From a virus, in the IMG/VR virus record IMGVR_UViG_3300010885_028661, positions 1 through 31,201 of that record: DNA of 31,201 bases. One strand, written 5' to 3'. Position 1 is the stretch's first letter; each line of letters opens with the position of its first letter. The notes below the pieces were generated by a model. The model was not told the origin of the DNA. It made no database searches and saw only the letters and a program-made list of their open reading frames with translations. Below are positions 8,438 through 16,065 of the stretch, piece by piece. The position numbers and the translations under genes are program-made.

Positions 8438-9217
8438 TTAGTTTAGGAAGAATTCCAATGGTGCACCGTAGTTGTTTTCCATTTCTTTTTCTAGTCTTTC
8501 AATTTCATCTACTGCTTCTTGATATGTTTCGGTGCCGTTAAGAGTTACACCACCAAGAAGTTGAACACCACCAAACTTTTTCATATTTGAACCCCAGGTA
8601 CGTTTGATTAGTGCAGTAGCATATTCTTTTAACCAACGGTCATTCCATACACCATGATACACATCAGGATTGATAGCAGCATAGCATTCAGCAACAACTA
8701 CTGTACCGCTTGGTGCTTCTGATTGTCCCCAATTCCAATCCACAAACAGACGATGCATATGTCTCTGGAAACGAATAGGTACTTCACCAGTAAACATGAT
8801 TTCTAGTGAGCGTAGATGTTGTTGCGTTAGTGTGTAGTTGATATATGACGCTGAAGTGAAATCATATAATTCATTTAGACGTAGTTGATATCTCAAGTCA
8901 AACATGTTGACGGTTGCTTGAGAATCTTGTATAGGAAATATACGAGTTACACCTACAATTTCAAGAGAGTTATTTGCATCATCTCTTGTTACTTCTGGAC
9001 GCATGTCAATATAACGATTTGATATATCTGTTTCATCTAGACGTTTGATGTAATATATTTTTTGTAGACCATCAAAATGATAATCTTGCCAATATTGCAA
9101 TGCATCATCAATTCTATCTTCTATCTGGTCATCATCTACGTTTATATCTATTACAGGAAATCCTAAACGACGCAGGCAATAGTTCTTAAAATCTTTTCTT
9201 GAAGTGATGGTGGCCAT
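8438..9217 (-). CDS. 13: Neck protein, T4 gp13 family
   Basis: Head-completion protein bound under the portal. It has 259 aa (309 in T4). N-terminal signature: DFKNYCLRRLGFPVIDINVD, then QIEDRIDDALQYWQDYHFDG, and further on RHMHRLFVDWNWGQ and NDRWLKEYATALIKRTWG, all typical of the family. Ribosome site AAAGGC is upstream of the ATG, and a late-promoter-like AATAAATA sits about 29 bases upstream, overlapping the end of the bilin reductase gene. This starts the canonical T4 gp13-gp20 block. Confidence 0.94.
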   Translation of the reverse strand: MATITSRKDFKNYCLRRLGFPVIDINVDDDQIEDRIDDALQYWQDYHFDGLQKIYYIKRLDETDISNRYIDMRPEVTRDDANNSLEIVGVTRIFPIQDSQATVNMFDLRYQLRLNELYDFTSASYINYTLTQQHLRSLEIMFTGEVPIRFQRHMHRLFVDWNWGQSEAPSGTVVVAECYAAINPDVYHGVWNDRWLKEYATALIKRTWGSNMKKFGGVQLLGGVTLNGTETYQEAVDEIERLEKEMENNYGAPLEFFLN

Positions 9218-9245
9218 ATGTTGCCTTTATAATTACACATTGTAC

Positions 9246-9253
9246 TATTTATT
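9246..9253 (-). promoter_or_regulatory. Candidate late promoter for the gp13-gp15 unit (AATAAATA)
   Basis: The minus strand reads GAATAAATAG; AATAAATA is one base from the T4 late consensus and about 29 bases before the gp13 ATG. It overlaps the stop codon of the bilin reductase gene, so morphogenesis genes could be transcribed independently of the heme oxygenase/bilin reductase pair. Confidence 0.45.
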
Positions 9254-9938
9254 CAATTTCAGGAAACAAACAATTTTCTATAAAGTTTTTAATTGTAACT
9301 TCATCAAATCCTAATGATGCCATCACTCTAGGTGTGTGAGGATTTCTTTTTTGATTTTTACAGTATTTGTTTTGTTGGTCTGTATAGTTCGGACCTTTTA
9401 GTTTACTTTCGTATGTTCCTAAAACTTTATACTTATAAAGACCTTTCATGTAATACTCTAATGACCTTTTTGATAGGTCTAATACTTCGTCTAATTCAAA
9501 TTCTGTCTTGATGTTTCCTGCTGCTACCATATTGTCACTAAAAATATTTTTTGCCCAATCTGGTAATTCTCTTACTTTTGACCAACTGTGTTTTTTAACT
9601 TCATCACCAAACCATTGACTCATTGGATGATTTGGATCACCAGAAGGACTAAAGTCATGAAATGCTCCAGTGACTTTATTTGGTCCAGCAATCAAGTCAA
9701 AACCATAAATTGGTGCAGGATCCCATGTTCTAGGAAACACACAAAGATGCATCATGTACAACTTTTTTGTTTCTCTAACATCAATAATATCTAAATGCGC
9801 TCTCCGTATATAAGCACTAGAGTAGATTTTATTTTCCCAATCAAATGGGTGAGTTTCGTCAGAAAGAATTGCATTATTTTTAAGGATAGTTTTAAAAGTT
9901 TCTGCATGTTTTATTAATTTTTCAAAGATTATACTCAT
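9249..9938 (-). CDS. pcyX: Ferredoxin-dependent bilin reductase, PcyA-like (PcyX type)
   Basis: Predicted to reduce biliverdin IX-alpha to a phycobilin using electrons from ferredoxin; PcyX-type phage enzymes have been reported to make phycoerythrobilin. It has 229 aa, close to the family size. My hand alignment to cyanobacterial PcyA: RRAHLD (residues 45-50) matches RKMHLE, MMHLCVFPR (62-70) matches LHCVMFPE, IYGFDLIAGP (77-86) matches LFGCDIVAGP, HDFSPS (94-99) matches ADLSPT, RELPDWAKNIFSDN (123-136) matches RELPPWGEIFSEY, and YCKNQKRNPHTPRV (192-205) matches YCQQQQKNDKTRRV. The PcyA positions His74, His88 and Asp105 are kept as His48, His64 and Asp81, but Glu76 becomes Asp50. It does not resemble cyanophage PebS. 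The first 17 bases overlap the heme oxygenase gene. The family is very secure; the product is inferred. Confidence 0.92.
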   Translation of the reverse strand: MSIIFEKLIKHAETFKTILKNNAILSDETHPFDWENKIYSSAYIRRAHLDIIDVRETKKLYMMHLCVFPRTWDPAPIYGFDLIAGPNKVTGAFHDFSPSGDPNHPMSQWFGDEVKKHSWSKVRELPDWAKNIFSDNMVAAGNIKTEFELDEVLDLSKRSLEYYMKGLYKYKVLGTYESKLKGPNYTDQQNKYCKNQKRNPHTPRVMASLGFDEVTIKNFIENCLFPEIE

Positions 9939-10458
9939 TTGCTATTTCATCATGTAAATTCAAAACAAAAGCAAAACAATGATTTGCGGCTGAACCCAAA
10001 TCTTCACTCAACACTTCTCTTAATTTAGCAATCAGGTCTGAACGATTTTCAAATTCATACATTTTACCAGACCCTGGTATTTTGCTCTTTATAATTTGAC
10101 CACCATACATATCAGCAAAGTGTCTTACATATATATGACCCATTATATCTGCGCTTAGATTTGGATCATTTTCTAAAAATGCGATATATGCTTTTGTTGA
10201 ATTGTGTAGTTTAAGATTTGGTTCATTCAATTCTTCTAAGTCTTGTTTGATTAAATTCGCTCTTAAAAGTTCAGGGAAATCTTTTAATATACCTAGTTCA
10301 GTTGCCTTTTTTTCTAAGGCATTATAGCATTCATATTGATTGTACAAATACTCAGCATAAACTTCTTTTGGTATATTTCCACTCAAAAGTAATTGTGTGA
10401 ATTTTGTCTTTTCTGCTTCGTCGTGTTTTTCTTTGATTTGTTCTCTTAATGTAGGCAT
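9922..10458 (-). CDS. ho1: Heme oxygenase (biliverdin-forming)
   Basis: Predicted to open heme to biliverdin IX-alpha, releasing CO and Fe(II), with ferredoxin as likely electron donor. It has 178 aa, clearly shorter than cyanobacterial HO1 (about 240). Key features: REQIKEKHDEAEKTKF at residues 5-20, in which His12 fits the proximal heme ligand of the HxxAE motif; the following EYLYNQYECYNALE helix; and GHIYVRHFADMYGGQ at 107-121, the distal-helix glycine motif (compare YxRYLGDLSGGQ). AANHCFAFVLNLHDEI at 157-172 matches the C-terminal helix. The gene follows a glycine-rich fibre gene after a 32-base gap and overlaps the bilin reductase, so the two should act in sequence. No clear late promoter precedes it; a TATAAT lies at 10494-10489 on the minus strand, without a good -35 box. 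Confidence 0.93.
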   Translation of the reverse strand: MPTLREQIKEKHDEAEKTKFTQLLLSGNIPKEVYAEYLYNQYECYNALEKKATELGILKDFPELLRANLIKQDLEELNEPNLKLHNSTKAYIAFLENDPNLSADIMGHIYVRHFADMYGGQIIKSKIPGSGKMYEFENRSDLIAKLREVLSEDLGSAANHCFAFVLNLHDEIANEYNL

Positions 10459-10490
10459 ATTTAATCCATAATCCTATTGATTGTATAATA

Positions 10491-11885
10491 TTATAAGTCT
10501 GCGGTATTTACTGCTGGGAAGGCACGATATATGTTTGTACCACCCCAAATAATACGAACTGCACCTCTACCTCCGTTACCACCACCAACAGAAGTTCCTG
10601 GTCCTCCGCCGCCTCCACCATAAGCACCACCTGTTATCGTGCCGCTACTACCAGTAGAACTATTTGGTTCTCCGTTTGCACTGTTTTGGCCACCAGAGCC
10701 TCCTCCACCACCATACCCACTTCCGGCTCCTTGACCTTGAGCAAACAAACCATTTGCTCCTTGACCCAGAATTCCTACACCACCTCCGGCACCTGTTCCG
10801 TATGTTGACGAATAGTAACTTCCGCCGCCGCCACCTCCACCAGATCCAGCAGAACCGCTGTTACCGCCGTTGCCTCCGTTGCCGGCATATCCTCCTGCAC
10901 CGCCACCGCCTTGATAGTTTGATGCATATCCTCCGGCACCCCCACTTTGGCCAAACCAACCACCACCGTAGGTACTGTTTGAGTTTGGTCCTCCGGTTGC
11001 TGCACCACTGGTTGCATTACCACCACCATATCCAGCAACAGTCGTCAATGAGTTAAAATATGAATTTCCTCCTGCGGTGGCATTTGATCCTGTACCATAA
11101 GAACCTCCAGCACCAACAACTACAGTATATTGTTGTCCAGGTATTACTGCAAAATTATTAATCCATCCTAAACCACCACCACTACCAGCCGCGGCAGCCC
11201 AGTTAGCATTACCGCCTCCACCACCACCGACAGCAACGACTGAAATACTAAAAACTCCGGCCGGTACCGTCCAATTGTACGTTCCCGCAGAAGTATATGC
11301 TTGTTGTCCTGGTGGAATAACTGGTTGTCCATATTTTGATTGTGATGCTATAACAGAAAAGTTGTTATTTGAAACTTTAATAATATTAAAAGAATACAAA
11401 CCTATTGCGTTCGGATCTCCGGTTGAGGGAGCAGAACCACCAAGCCAAAATGGAGTTACACTGTTTCCGTCTATAGAAATAGACGTTAAAAAGTATGTTG
11501 TGGTACCTTGTGGAGTTAAAACTGACAGATTTATTGACTGCCCAGGTAACATAACATCATTTAATTTTACGTTTACATCATATGTAAAATTTAATCCAAA
11601 ATTATTAAATAGATTAGTTGTGTAGTAAACAACAGTAGACTTTGACGTATATATTGTTGTTGTTCCAGCACCAATACTTTGACCAGAAACAATGGTCGCA
11701 TTTTGAATCAAGTTATTTAATATTGCTGTACCACTCACATTTAAGTTGTTTGTGATAATATTGCCACTATAAGTATTGGATCCAACAACTAAGTTTTTTC
11801 CAATACTTATATTGTCACCAGAAGCAACTAATTGATTTGTTCCAACAATCAAACCATCTTGTTCAAGGAACAATTTATTTAACAT
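10491..11885 (-). CDS. Glycine-rich tail fibre / adhesin-like protein
   Basis: A 464-aa protein. Residues about 1-60 (start MLNKLFLEQDGLIVG) resemble the repetitive beta head of T4-like fibres. About 60-190 is a beta-rich domain. From about 205 (AGTYNWTVPAGVFSISVVAVG) to the end is a glycine-rich domain with poly-Gly runs, ending GRGAVRIIWGG. The NWTVPAG start and the GAVRI end are shared with three Cys-rich proteins at 20025-23069, but this one has essentially no cysteine. Glycine-rich motifs of this kind form the receptor-binding loops in T2-type gp38 adhesins, so host recognition is a reasonable inference. Ribosome site AGAGGA precedes the ATG. The next genes are heme oxygenase and bilin reductase, not a chaperone as after the other three. 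Confidence 0.75.
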   Translation of the reverse strand: MLNKLFLEQDGLIVGTNQLVASGDNISIGKNLVVGSNTYSGNIITNNLNVSGTAILNNLIQNATIVSGQSIGAGTTTIYTSKSTVVYYTTNLFNNFGLNFTYDVNVKLNDVMLPGQSINLSVLTPQGTTTYFLTSISIDGNSVTPFWLGGSAPSTGDPNAIGLYSFNIIKVSNNNFSVIASQSKYGQPVIPPGQQAYTSAGTYNWTVPAGVFSISVVAVGGGGGGNANWAAAAGSGGGLGWINNFAVIPGQQYTVVVGAGGSYGTGSNATAGGNSYFNSLTTVAGYGGGNATSGAATGGPNSNSTYGGGWFGQSGGAGGYASNYQGGGGAGGYAGNGGNGGNSGSAGSGGGGGGGSYYSSTYGTGAGGGVGILGQGANGLFAQGQGAGSGYGGGGGSGGQNSANGEPNSSTGSSGTITGGAYGGGGGGPGTSVGGGNGGRGAVRIIWGGTNIYRAFPAVNTADL

Positions 11886-11897
11886 AAGAAATCCTCT

Positions 11898-14800
11898 TTA
11901 TGCTTGTGCTTCTGTCCAACCTAGACGGGCAATAACGTTTGCTGATGCTGCACCTAAGTTTGTAGCAACAACAGTTACAACGTCGGGACCATCTGGATAG
12001 AATGGTGAGTTACCAGCATTACTATAACCACCACCTAAGATAGAATTACCCAAATCTCTAACTTGCGTCAAATCTTGATAGATGTTAGAAATGTTTCCAG
12101 TACCAGCAGTGTTAACACCGTAGGTACCAAAAATATTTTCGCCACCTGAAATTGTTACTGCACCAGTGTGGTCAGCAATTTGTGATAGACTTGATGTACC
12201 AACAGCAACGCGTTGGAACGTTCCAACTGTACCACCAGCAGAAGATATTGATCCATTTAGCACCAGTGAAATCAGGAATGATCCACTAACAAGAAGTTCC
12301 ACTGATTGTAGTTTCAATTGCATGCGATTAATGAGTTCTTTTAATCCTAGAGTTGCCGGTATACCAGAATCAACTGATGGTGATACACGAATACTCATTA
12401 GTGCGTATGATGCCCCGGAAGGAATACTTGTGAAAACTGGTTCACCATAGAAGTAAATGAGAGATTTATCGTCATCAAATCTTCCATCCATGATAACAGA
12501 AGTTCCCCAATGGTCAATCGTTGGTGCAACTGCTGGTAAATGCAGATGTACTGGAATTAGTGCAGTATTAGAATAAGTATGAGTATTTGCAGCACCACCC
12601 ATTTGACTTAACGTTAATGTTGTTGTACCTGTACCTGTTGCTGCTTGAGTCAATTGAATTGTGTTTGTTAGTCCAGGATAAACTGCATATACAAAAGTGT
12701 TATTGGGTATGTTTGTACCTGTTACAAACATACCGGGTTGTACAATACCAACAGAACTTGATGTTGTTACGTTTGCATTGTTTGCTGTTGTGCCTACAGA
12801 CGCCACTTGTGAACCTAATTGTCCTCTAGTTAATCCTGTAAATGTTGTTGGTGTTAATCCAGTATAGTTAACATATTCGTAGTTACTTGGATTTGCAATT
12901 AGTAGTGTCCCGGCTGGAGGAAAACCAGAAGTATTTGCAACAGACATTGTTGAGTTAACAGAAAATAAAGTAGAAGATAATATTGTGACTGGTGCAAACG
13001 TATTAGTTTCATATCTCGCTGGTAAGTTACCTGAGCGCATCCATGCCAAAAAGTTTTGATTGTTATTAACAAATCTATGACAGTAAACTATTTTACCGTC
13101 TGTGGCACGGAAACCAAATCGAATTGTTCCAGCACCATACCAAGAATAATCCAAATAGAACATCTGCATCTTAGACAAATCTAAAACAAAACCAGAAGGT
13201 CCAGTTCCATCTAGTCGGTCAAGATTGAACTGACTTTGTGGAACTTTAATATCAATTGTCTTTGATATCACCACACCGTTTGTACCAGATAATGTTGGTC
13301 CTCTGTATGGTGGAGAGACTGTCATTGCAGAATCAGATAGTATGTCTAGAACTCGATATGACATACCGCGTATTACAATAAAATCACCAGGCGTTAATTG
13401 TTTGCTGAATTTGGTGTTTATGACGCCACCTGGTCCCACTGCTCCAGTAACTAATGATGAATTGTTTGTAACTAATGCAAATCCTGCAATTTGATATGTT
13501 GAAAATCTGCGAACAGCATATAATTGTTGACCATCATACTCAAAGAAAACACCATTTTGATTATCATATAGACCTGTACGACTTCTAGCACCATACCATG
13601 TACTTACCACAACGACCGGATTTCCACTTGCTGGTGATGCTGAAGGAACAGTGTTTGCATTATACGTAAAGCGGAAAGCATCAATAACTTGATTGATTGT
13701 AAATGTTCCGTTATATGCTGACTCATTACAACCAGCAACAATGATACCTGTACCTGGAGATGCATAGTGTGCAACTTTAGTTGTTACTGTTACTGTTGTG
13801 CCTGATGCGCTAATATCATCAATATTGAAATTAGGTTTTAGTATAGTACCAGTACTCATAGCAATTGCTTTACCTGACTGGTATCTAAAATATCTTCGTG
13901 TTTGGCGAATAATTTGGTTACCGTGTGCAGCATTTGTACAGGTAAATTGAACACCACCATCAAATGGGCGGTGAATATAGATTCCATCTGGACGAGCATA
14001 TACTGTCGCACCAGTAATTGAACCTGTTGGCGTTCCTTGATATGAAATAACTTGGAAAACAGTGTTTGACAATACAGAAGAAACTTGGAAAGAACCATTT
14101 GGTGGATTTGATGATGCACTTGAACCGGTGATAAAAACACCATCTCCAAGTTGCAACCCGTGCGCTTCAACGGTATTGACTGTAATAGTGCTACCTGAGT
14201 ATGTTGGTTGTGATACTAAACTAAAGGCACTGTTACTATAGAATGCTCCAGAATAAACTTGTGTCAGTGTTGAATCATATACTGAACCTGTTGTTCCAGT
14301 ATATGCATAACGTGCAGTATATGTGAATGAAGTACCTGCTGATGCTGTTTCAACAACAAAGTTTCCGTTACCGCCACCAAATAAACTGTCTTGCATTGAG
14401 AATGGTGTTCCAACTGTTGGTGGAGAAGAAGTGAAAACTGTAACTGTTGCTGAACCGTTAACTGCGGTTACGTTAGTAATAGTTAAAGGAGTCTGTGGGT
14501 TCACATAAAAACTTGGACGATTATTCAGAAGTGTGATAGTTTCCCATTTCGTTGGCTGCAAACCATATTCAAAGTCGGTATCGATAAGTGCTTGAGGTGT
14601 AGAAATTCTAAGTTTTTGTGAACCATCAAGTAACGCTTCGTCAGGAATAAATACCTCAGCCGCTTCATCAATAGTAATTGATAATTGGTCAGTAGCCGAC
14701 ATAGTAGTTGTGTTATAGTTTAACACAATTGTCGTCGTTGGGTTTGTTGTATTTGTGCCTTGCGATTGACTAAAACTAGTAATAGTGAGAGCAGGATCAC

Positions 14801-14939
14801 TAAAATTATAGATTACTTTATTAGTAGTAACATTAGTGATTAATAAAAAACGCTCTCTAGGTATTATTCTAGGAATAACAATCGTTCTAGTTGCTGGAGT
14901 AAATGTATATTGAGTATCTAATATAACTCGACGTGCCAT
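11898..14939 (-). CDS. Large virion structural protein of T4-like aquatic phages
   Basis: A 1013-aa, Thr/Ser/Gly/Val-rich, beta-type protein without signal peptide, membrane segment or catalytic motif. It begins MARRVILDTQYTFTPATRTI. Residues about 130-450 contain repeated 'T(I/V)TxxxAHG/VxxGDxVxIxG' modules, for example VEAHGLQLGDGVFITG and VAHYASPGTGIIVAGC, which look like tandem small beta domains. The segment DLSKMQMFYLDYSWYGAGTI, and FGFR after it, recurs in large structural proteins of T4-like cyanophages as I recall them. Ribosome site AAGGAAA precedes the ATG. It sits between two fibre-type genes; a tail or baseplate-attached fibre component is the best inference. The exact virion role is unknown. 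Confidence 0.7.
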   Translation of the reverse strand: MARRVILDTQYTFTPATRTIVIPRIIPRERFLLITNVTTNKVIYNFSDPALTITSFSQSQGTNTTNPTTTIVLNYNTTTMSATDQLSITIDEAAEVFIPDEALLDGSQKLRISTPQALIDTDFEYGLQPTKWETITLLNNRPSFYVNPQTPLTITNVTAVNGSATVTVFTSSPPTVGTPFSMQDSLFGGGNGNFVVETASAGTSFTYTARYAYTGTTGSVYDSTLTQVYSGAFYSNSAFSLVSQPTYSGSTITVNTVEAHGLQLGDGVFITGSSASSNPPNGSFQVSSVLSNTVFQVISYQGTPTGSITGATVYARPDGIYIHRPFDGGVQFTCTNAAHGNQIIRQTRRYFRYQSGKAIAMSTGTILKPNFNIDDISASGTTVTVTTKVAHYASPGTGIIVAGCNESAYNGTFTINQVIDAFRFTYNANTVPSASPASGNPVVVVSTWYGARSRTGLYDNQNGVFFEYDGQQLYAVRRFSTYQIAGFALVTNNSSLVTGAVGPGGVINTKFSKQLTPGDFIVIRGMSYRVLDILSDSAMTVSPPYRGPTLSGTNGVVISKTIDIKVPQSQFNLDRLDGTGPSGFVLDLSKMQMFYLDYSWYGAGTIRFGFRATDGKIVYCHRFVNNNQNFLAWMRSGNLPARYETNTFAPVTILSSTLFSVNSTMSVANTSGFPPAGTLLIANPSNYEYVNYTGLTPTTFTGLTRGQLGSQVASVGTTANNANVTTSSSVGIVQPGMFVTGTNIPNNTFVYAVYPGLTNTIQLTQAATGTGTTTLTLSQMGGAANTHTYSNTALIPVHLHLPAVAPTIDHWGTSVIMDGRFDDDKSLIYFYGEPVFTSIPSGASYALMSIRVSPSVDSGIPATLGLKELINRMQLKLQSVELLVSGSFLISLVLNGSISSAGGTVGTFQRVAVGTSSLSQIADHTGAVTISGGENIFGTYGVNTAGTGNISNIYQDLTQVRDLGNSILGGGYSNAGNSPFYPDGPDVVTVVATNLGAASANVIARLGWTEAQA

Positions 14940-14954
14940 TTTGAGATTTCCTTA

Positions 14955-15950
14955 TTAGTTTAGCATTATATTTAGTGGGGAAAATGGTAATTGGTAAAAG
15001 TAAAAAGGAGGCAATTTATCAGAACTTGTTTTGTATGTTCCATAAAATCCCATACCATTCATGGGTGCTGTTGCAAAAGTTATCACGTTTCCGCTCAAAG
15101 TAAATCCATTTTGTTGAGTGTATATTTCTGATACGTGATTAAAATAATCTGTGGATCGATTGTTTGGATAGATAGAAATGTTTCCTATTTCTACTTGCAC
15201 TTGATTTGGATTATTAGGAGCAATAGGAATTCCATTGTATGTCAAACTAAACGATGTTGATATTCCATCAAAATAACTTGATATATCATCTAGAGTATAT
15301 ATGAATCCTACTGATTCTCCATTAGAATACGTAAAATTATTTGATACTAAAGTGTTTGTAGTTACTGTATTTGATGTTACTGTATTTGATGTTACTGTAT
15401 TTGATGTTACTGTATTTGATGTTACTATGTTTAATGTTACTATGTTTAATGTTGCAACGTTTGAAGTTACTGTATTTGCTACTACATTGGATGATGATGG
15501 TAATGTAGATAAGTCTGCCCAACCAATATCACCATTAGTCACAGATAATACTTGATACATATTACCTATAGGTAATCTTTGTGGTAATGTTGCACCTTCG
15601 TATTGTATATCACCCGGCTCATATGTTACAATGGTTTTGTAGTTATCATTAAATACCTTCCAATTACTACCTATTGTTCCTGGAGTTTGATTGTTGCTTG
15701 TACCTCCTACCAAAACAAAAGATGTATTTTGATATCTTACCGTATCTCCAACACCATATGTTGTATTTGCACTCCAATTACTCTTATAAGTAAATGTGTT
15801 AGATGCAACAGACCAAACGCTAGGATTAAAAATAGGCGCAGCACCTAAATTTCTATTTGTCGCCTTGTATAATTTTCCACCATAGATGGTGTAGTCATTA
15901 GGATTATACGTGGTCGTTGTTGAGTAATAACCGGTAAAAGTATTTGCCAT
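14955..15950 (-). CDS. Fibre-type protein with CBM5/12-like domains and pentapeptide repeat
   Basis: A 331-aa protein. Two carbohydrate-binding (CBM5/12, chitin-binding-like) units lie at about residues 5-35 (YNPNDYTIYGGKLYKATN) and 57-92 (WSANTTYGVGDTVRYQN). A short linker (PIGNMYQVLSVTNGDIGWA) is followed by a run of the pentapeptide S-N-T-V-T at about 157-200, and then by a C-terminal domain (SSYFDGISTSFSLTYNGIPI) found in other marine phage fibres. The N-terminal units match the eight repeats of the 1045-aa protein. It is first in the minus-strand unit left of the plus-strand island and has a consensus late promoter 48 bases upstream but no obvious Shine-Dalgarno. Sugar binding is inferred from the fold match only. 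Confidence 0.7.
   Translation of the reverse strand: MANTFTGYYSTTTTYNPNDYTIYGGKLYKATNRNLGAAPIFNPSVWSVASNTFTYKSNWSANTTYGVGDTVRYQNTSFVLVGGTSNNQTPGTIGSNWKVFNDNYKTIVTYEPGDIQYEGATLPQRLPIGNMYQVLSVTNGDIGWADLSTLPSSSNVVANTVTSNVATLNIVTLNIVTSNTVTSNTVTSNTVTSNTVTTNTLVSNNFTYSNGESVGFIYTLDDISSYFDGISTSFSLTYNGIPIAPNNPNQVQVEIGNISIYPNNRSTDYFNHVSEIYTQQNGFTLSGNVITFATAPMNGMGFYGTYKTSSDKLPPFYFYQLPFSPLNIMLN
15361..15480. repeat. 15-bp minisatellite coding S-N-T-V-T
   Basis: The plus strand shows four identical 15-mers (gttactgtatttgat) at 15361-15420, two copies of a variant (gttactatgtttaat) at 15421-15450, then two diverged units to 15480. The number of units sets the length of a flexible or beta-solenoid linker in the fibre protein. 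It is likely prone to slippage. Confidence 0.93.
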
Positions 15951-15997
15951 TTTTTAGTGATGTCACAAGATGATGGTTAAATAAGATGATGCTTCTT

Positions 15998-16005
15998 TAT
16001 TTATA
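15998..16005 (-). promoter_or_regulatory. Consensus T4-type late promoter (TATAAATA), leftward
   Basis: An exact TATAAATA on the minus strand, in the 115-bp divergent gap, 48 bases upstream of the ATG at 15950. It would drive the fibre genes 15950-10491 and possibly the heme oxygenase/bilin reductase pair beyond them. Confidence 0.65.
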
Positions 16006-16018
16006 AAAGAGGCCTATA

Positions 16019-16026
16019 TATAGATA
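16019..16026 (+). promoter_or_regulatory. Possible rightward late promoter (TATAGATA) for the plus-strand island
   Basis: The plus strand has TATAGATA, one base from the late consensus, about 40 bases upstream of the ATG at 16066. It lies back to back with the leftward TATAAATA. The surrounding sequence is alternating TA, so a host-type -10 element is also possible. Weak evidence. Confidence 0.3.
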
Positions 16027-16065
16027 TACGATTTGTAATTTGTTGTCCTAATTTATGGAGAGATT

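Noticed and set aside
9249-9938. Assignment of the bilin reductase as cyanophage PebS
   Set aside because: Motifs around the active site and the C-terminal YCKNQKRN segment line up with PcyA, and recalled PebS sequence does not align comparably.
10664-11056. Plus-strand His/Leu-rich frame and minus-strand Val/Gln-rich frame within the glycine-rich gene
   Set aside because: Out-of-frame readings of Gly-codon-rich DNA; composition is an artefact of the repeats.
12587-12829. Plus-strand Leu-rich 80-aa frame that looks like a membrane peptide
   Set aside because: Antisense to the 1013-aa structural gene; the leucines are the reverse reading of Thr/Asn/Val codons.
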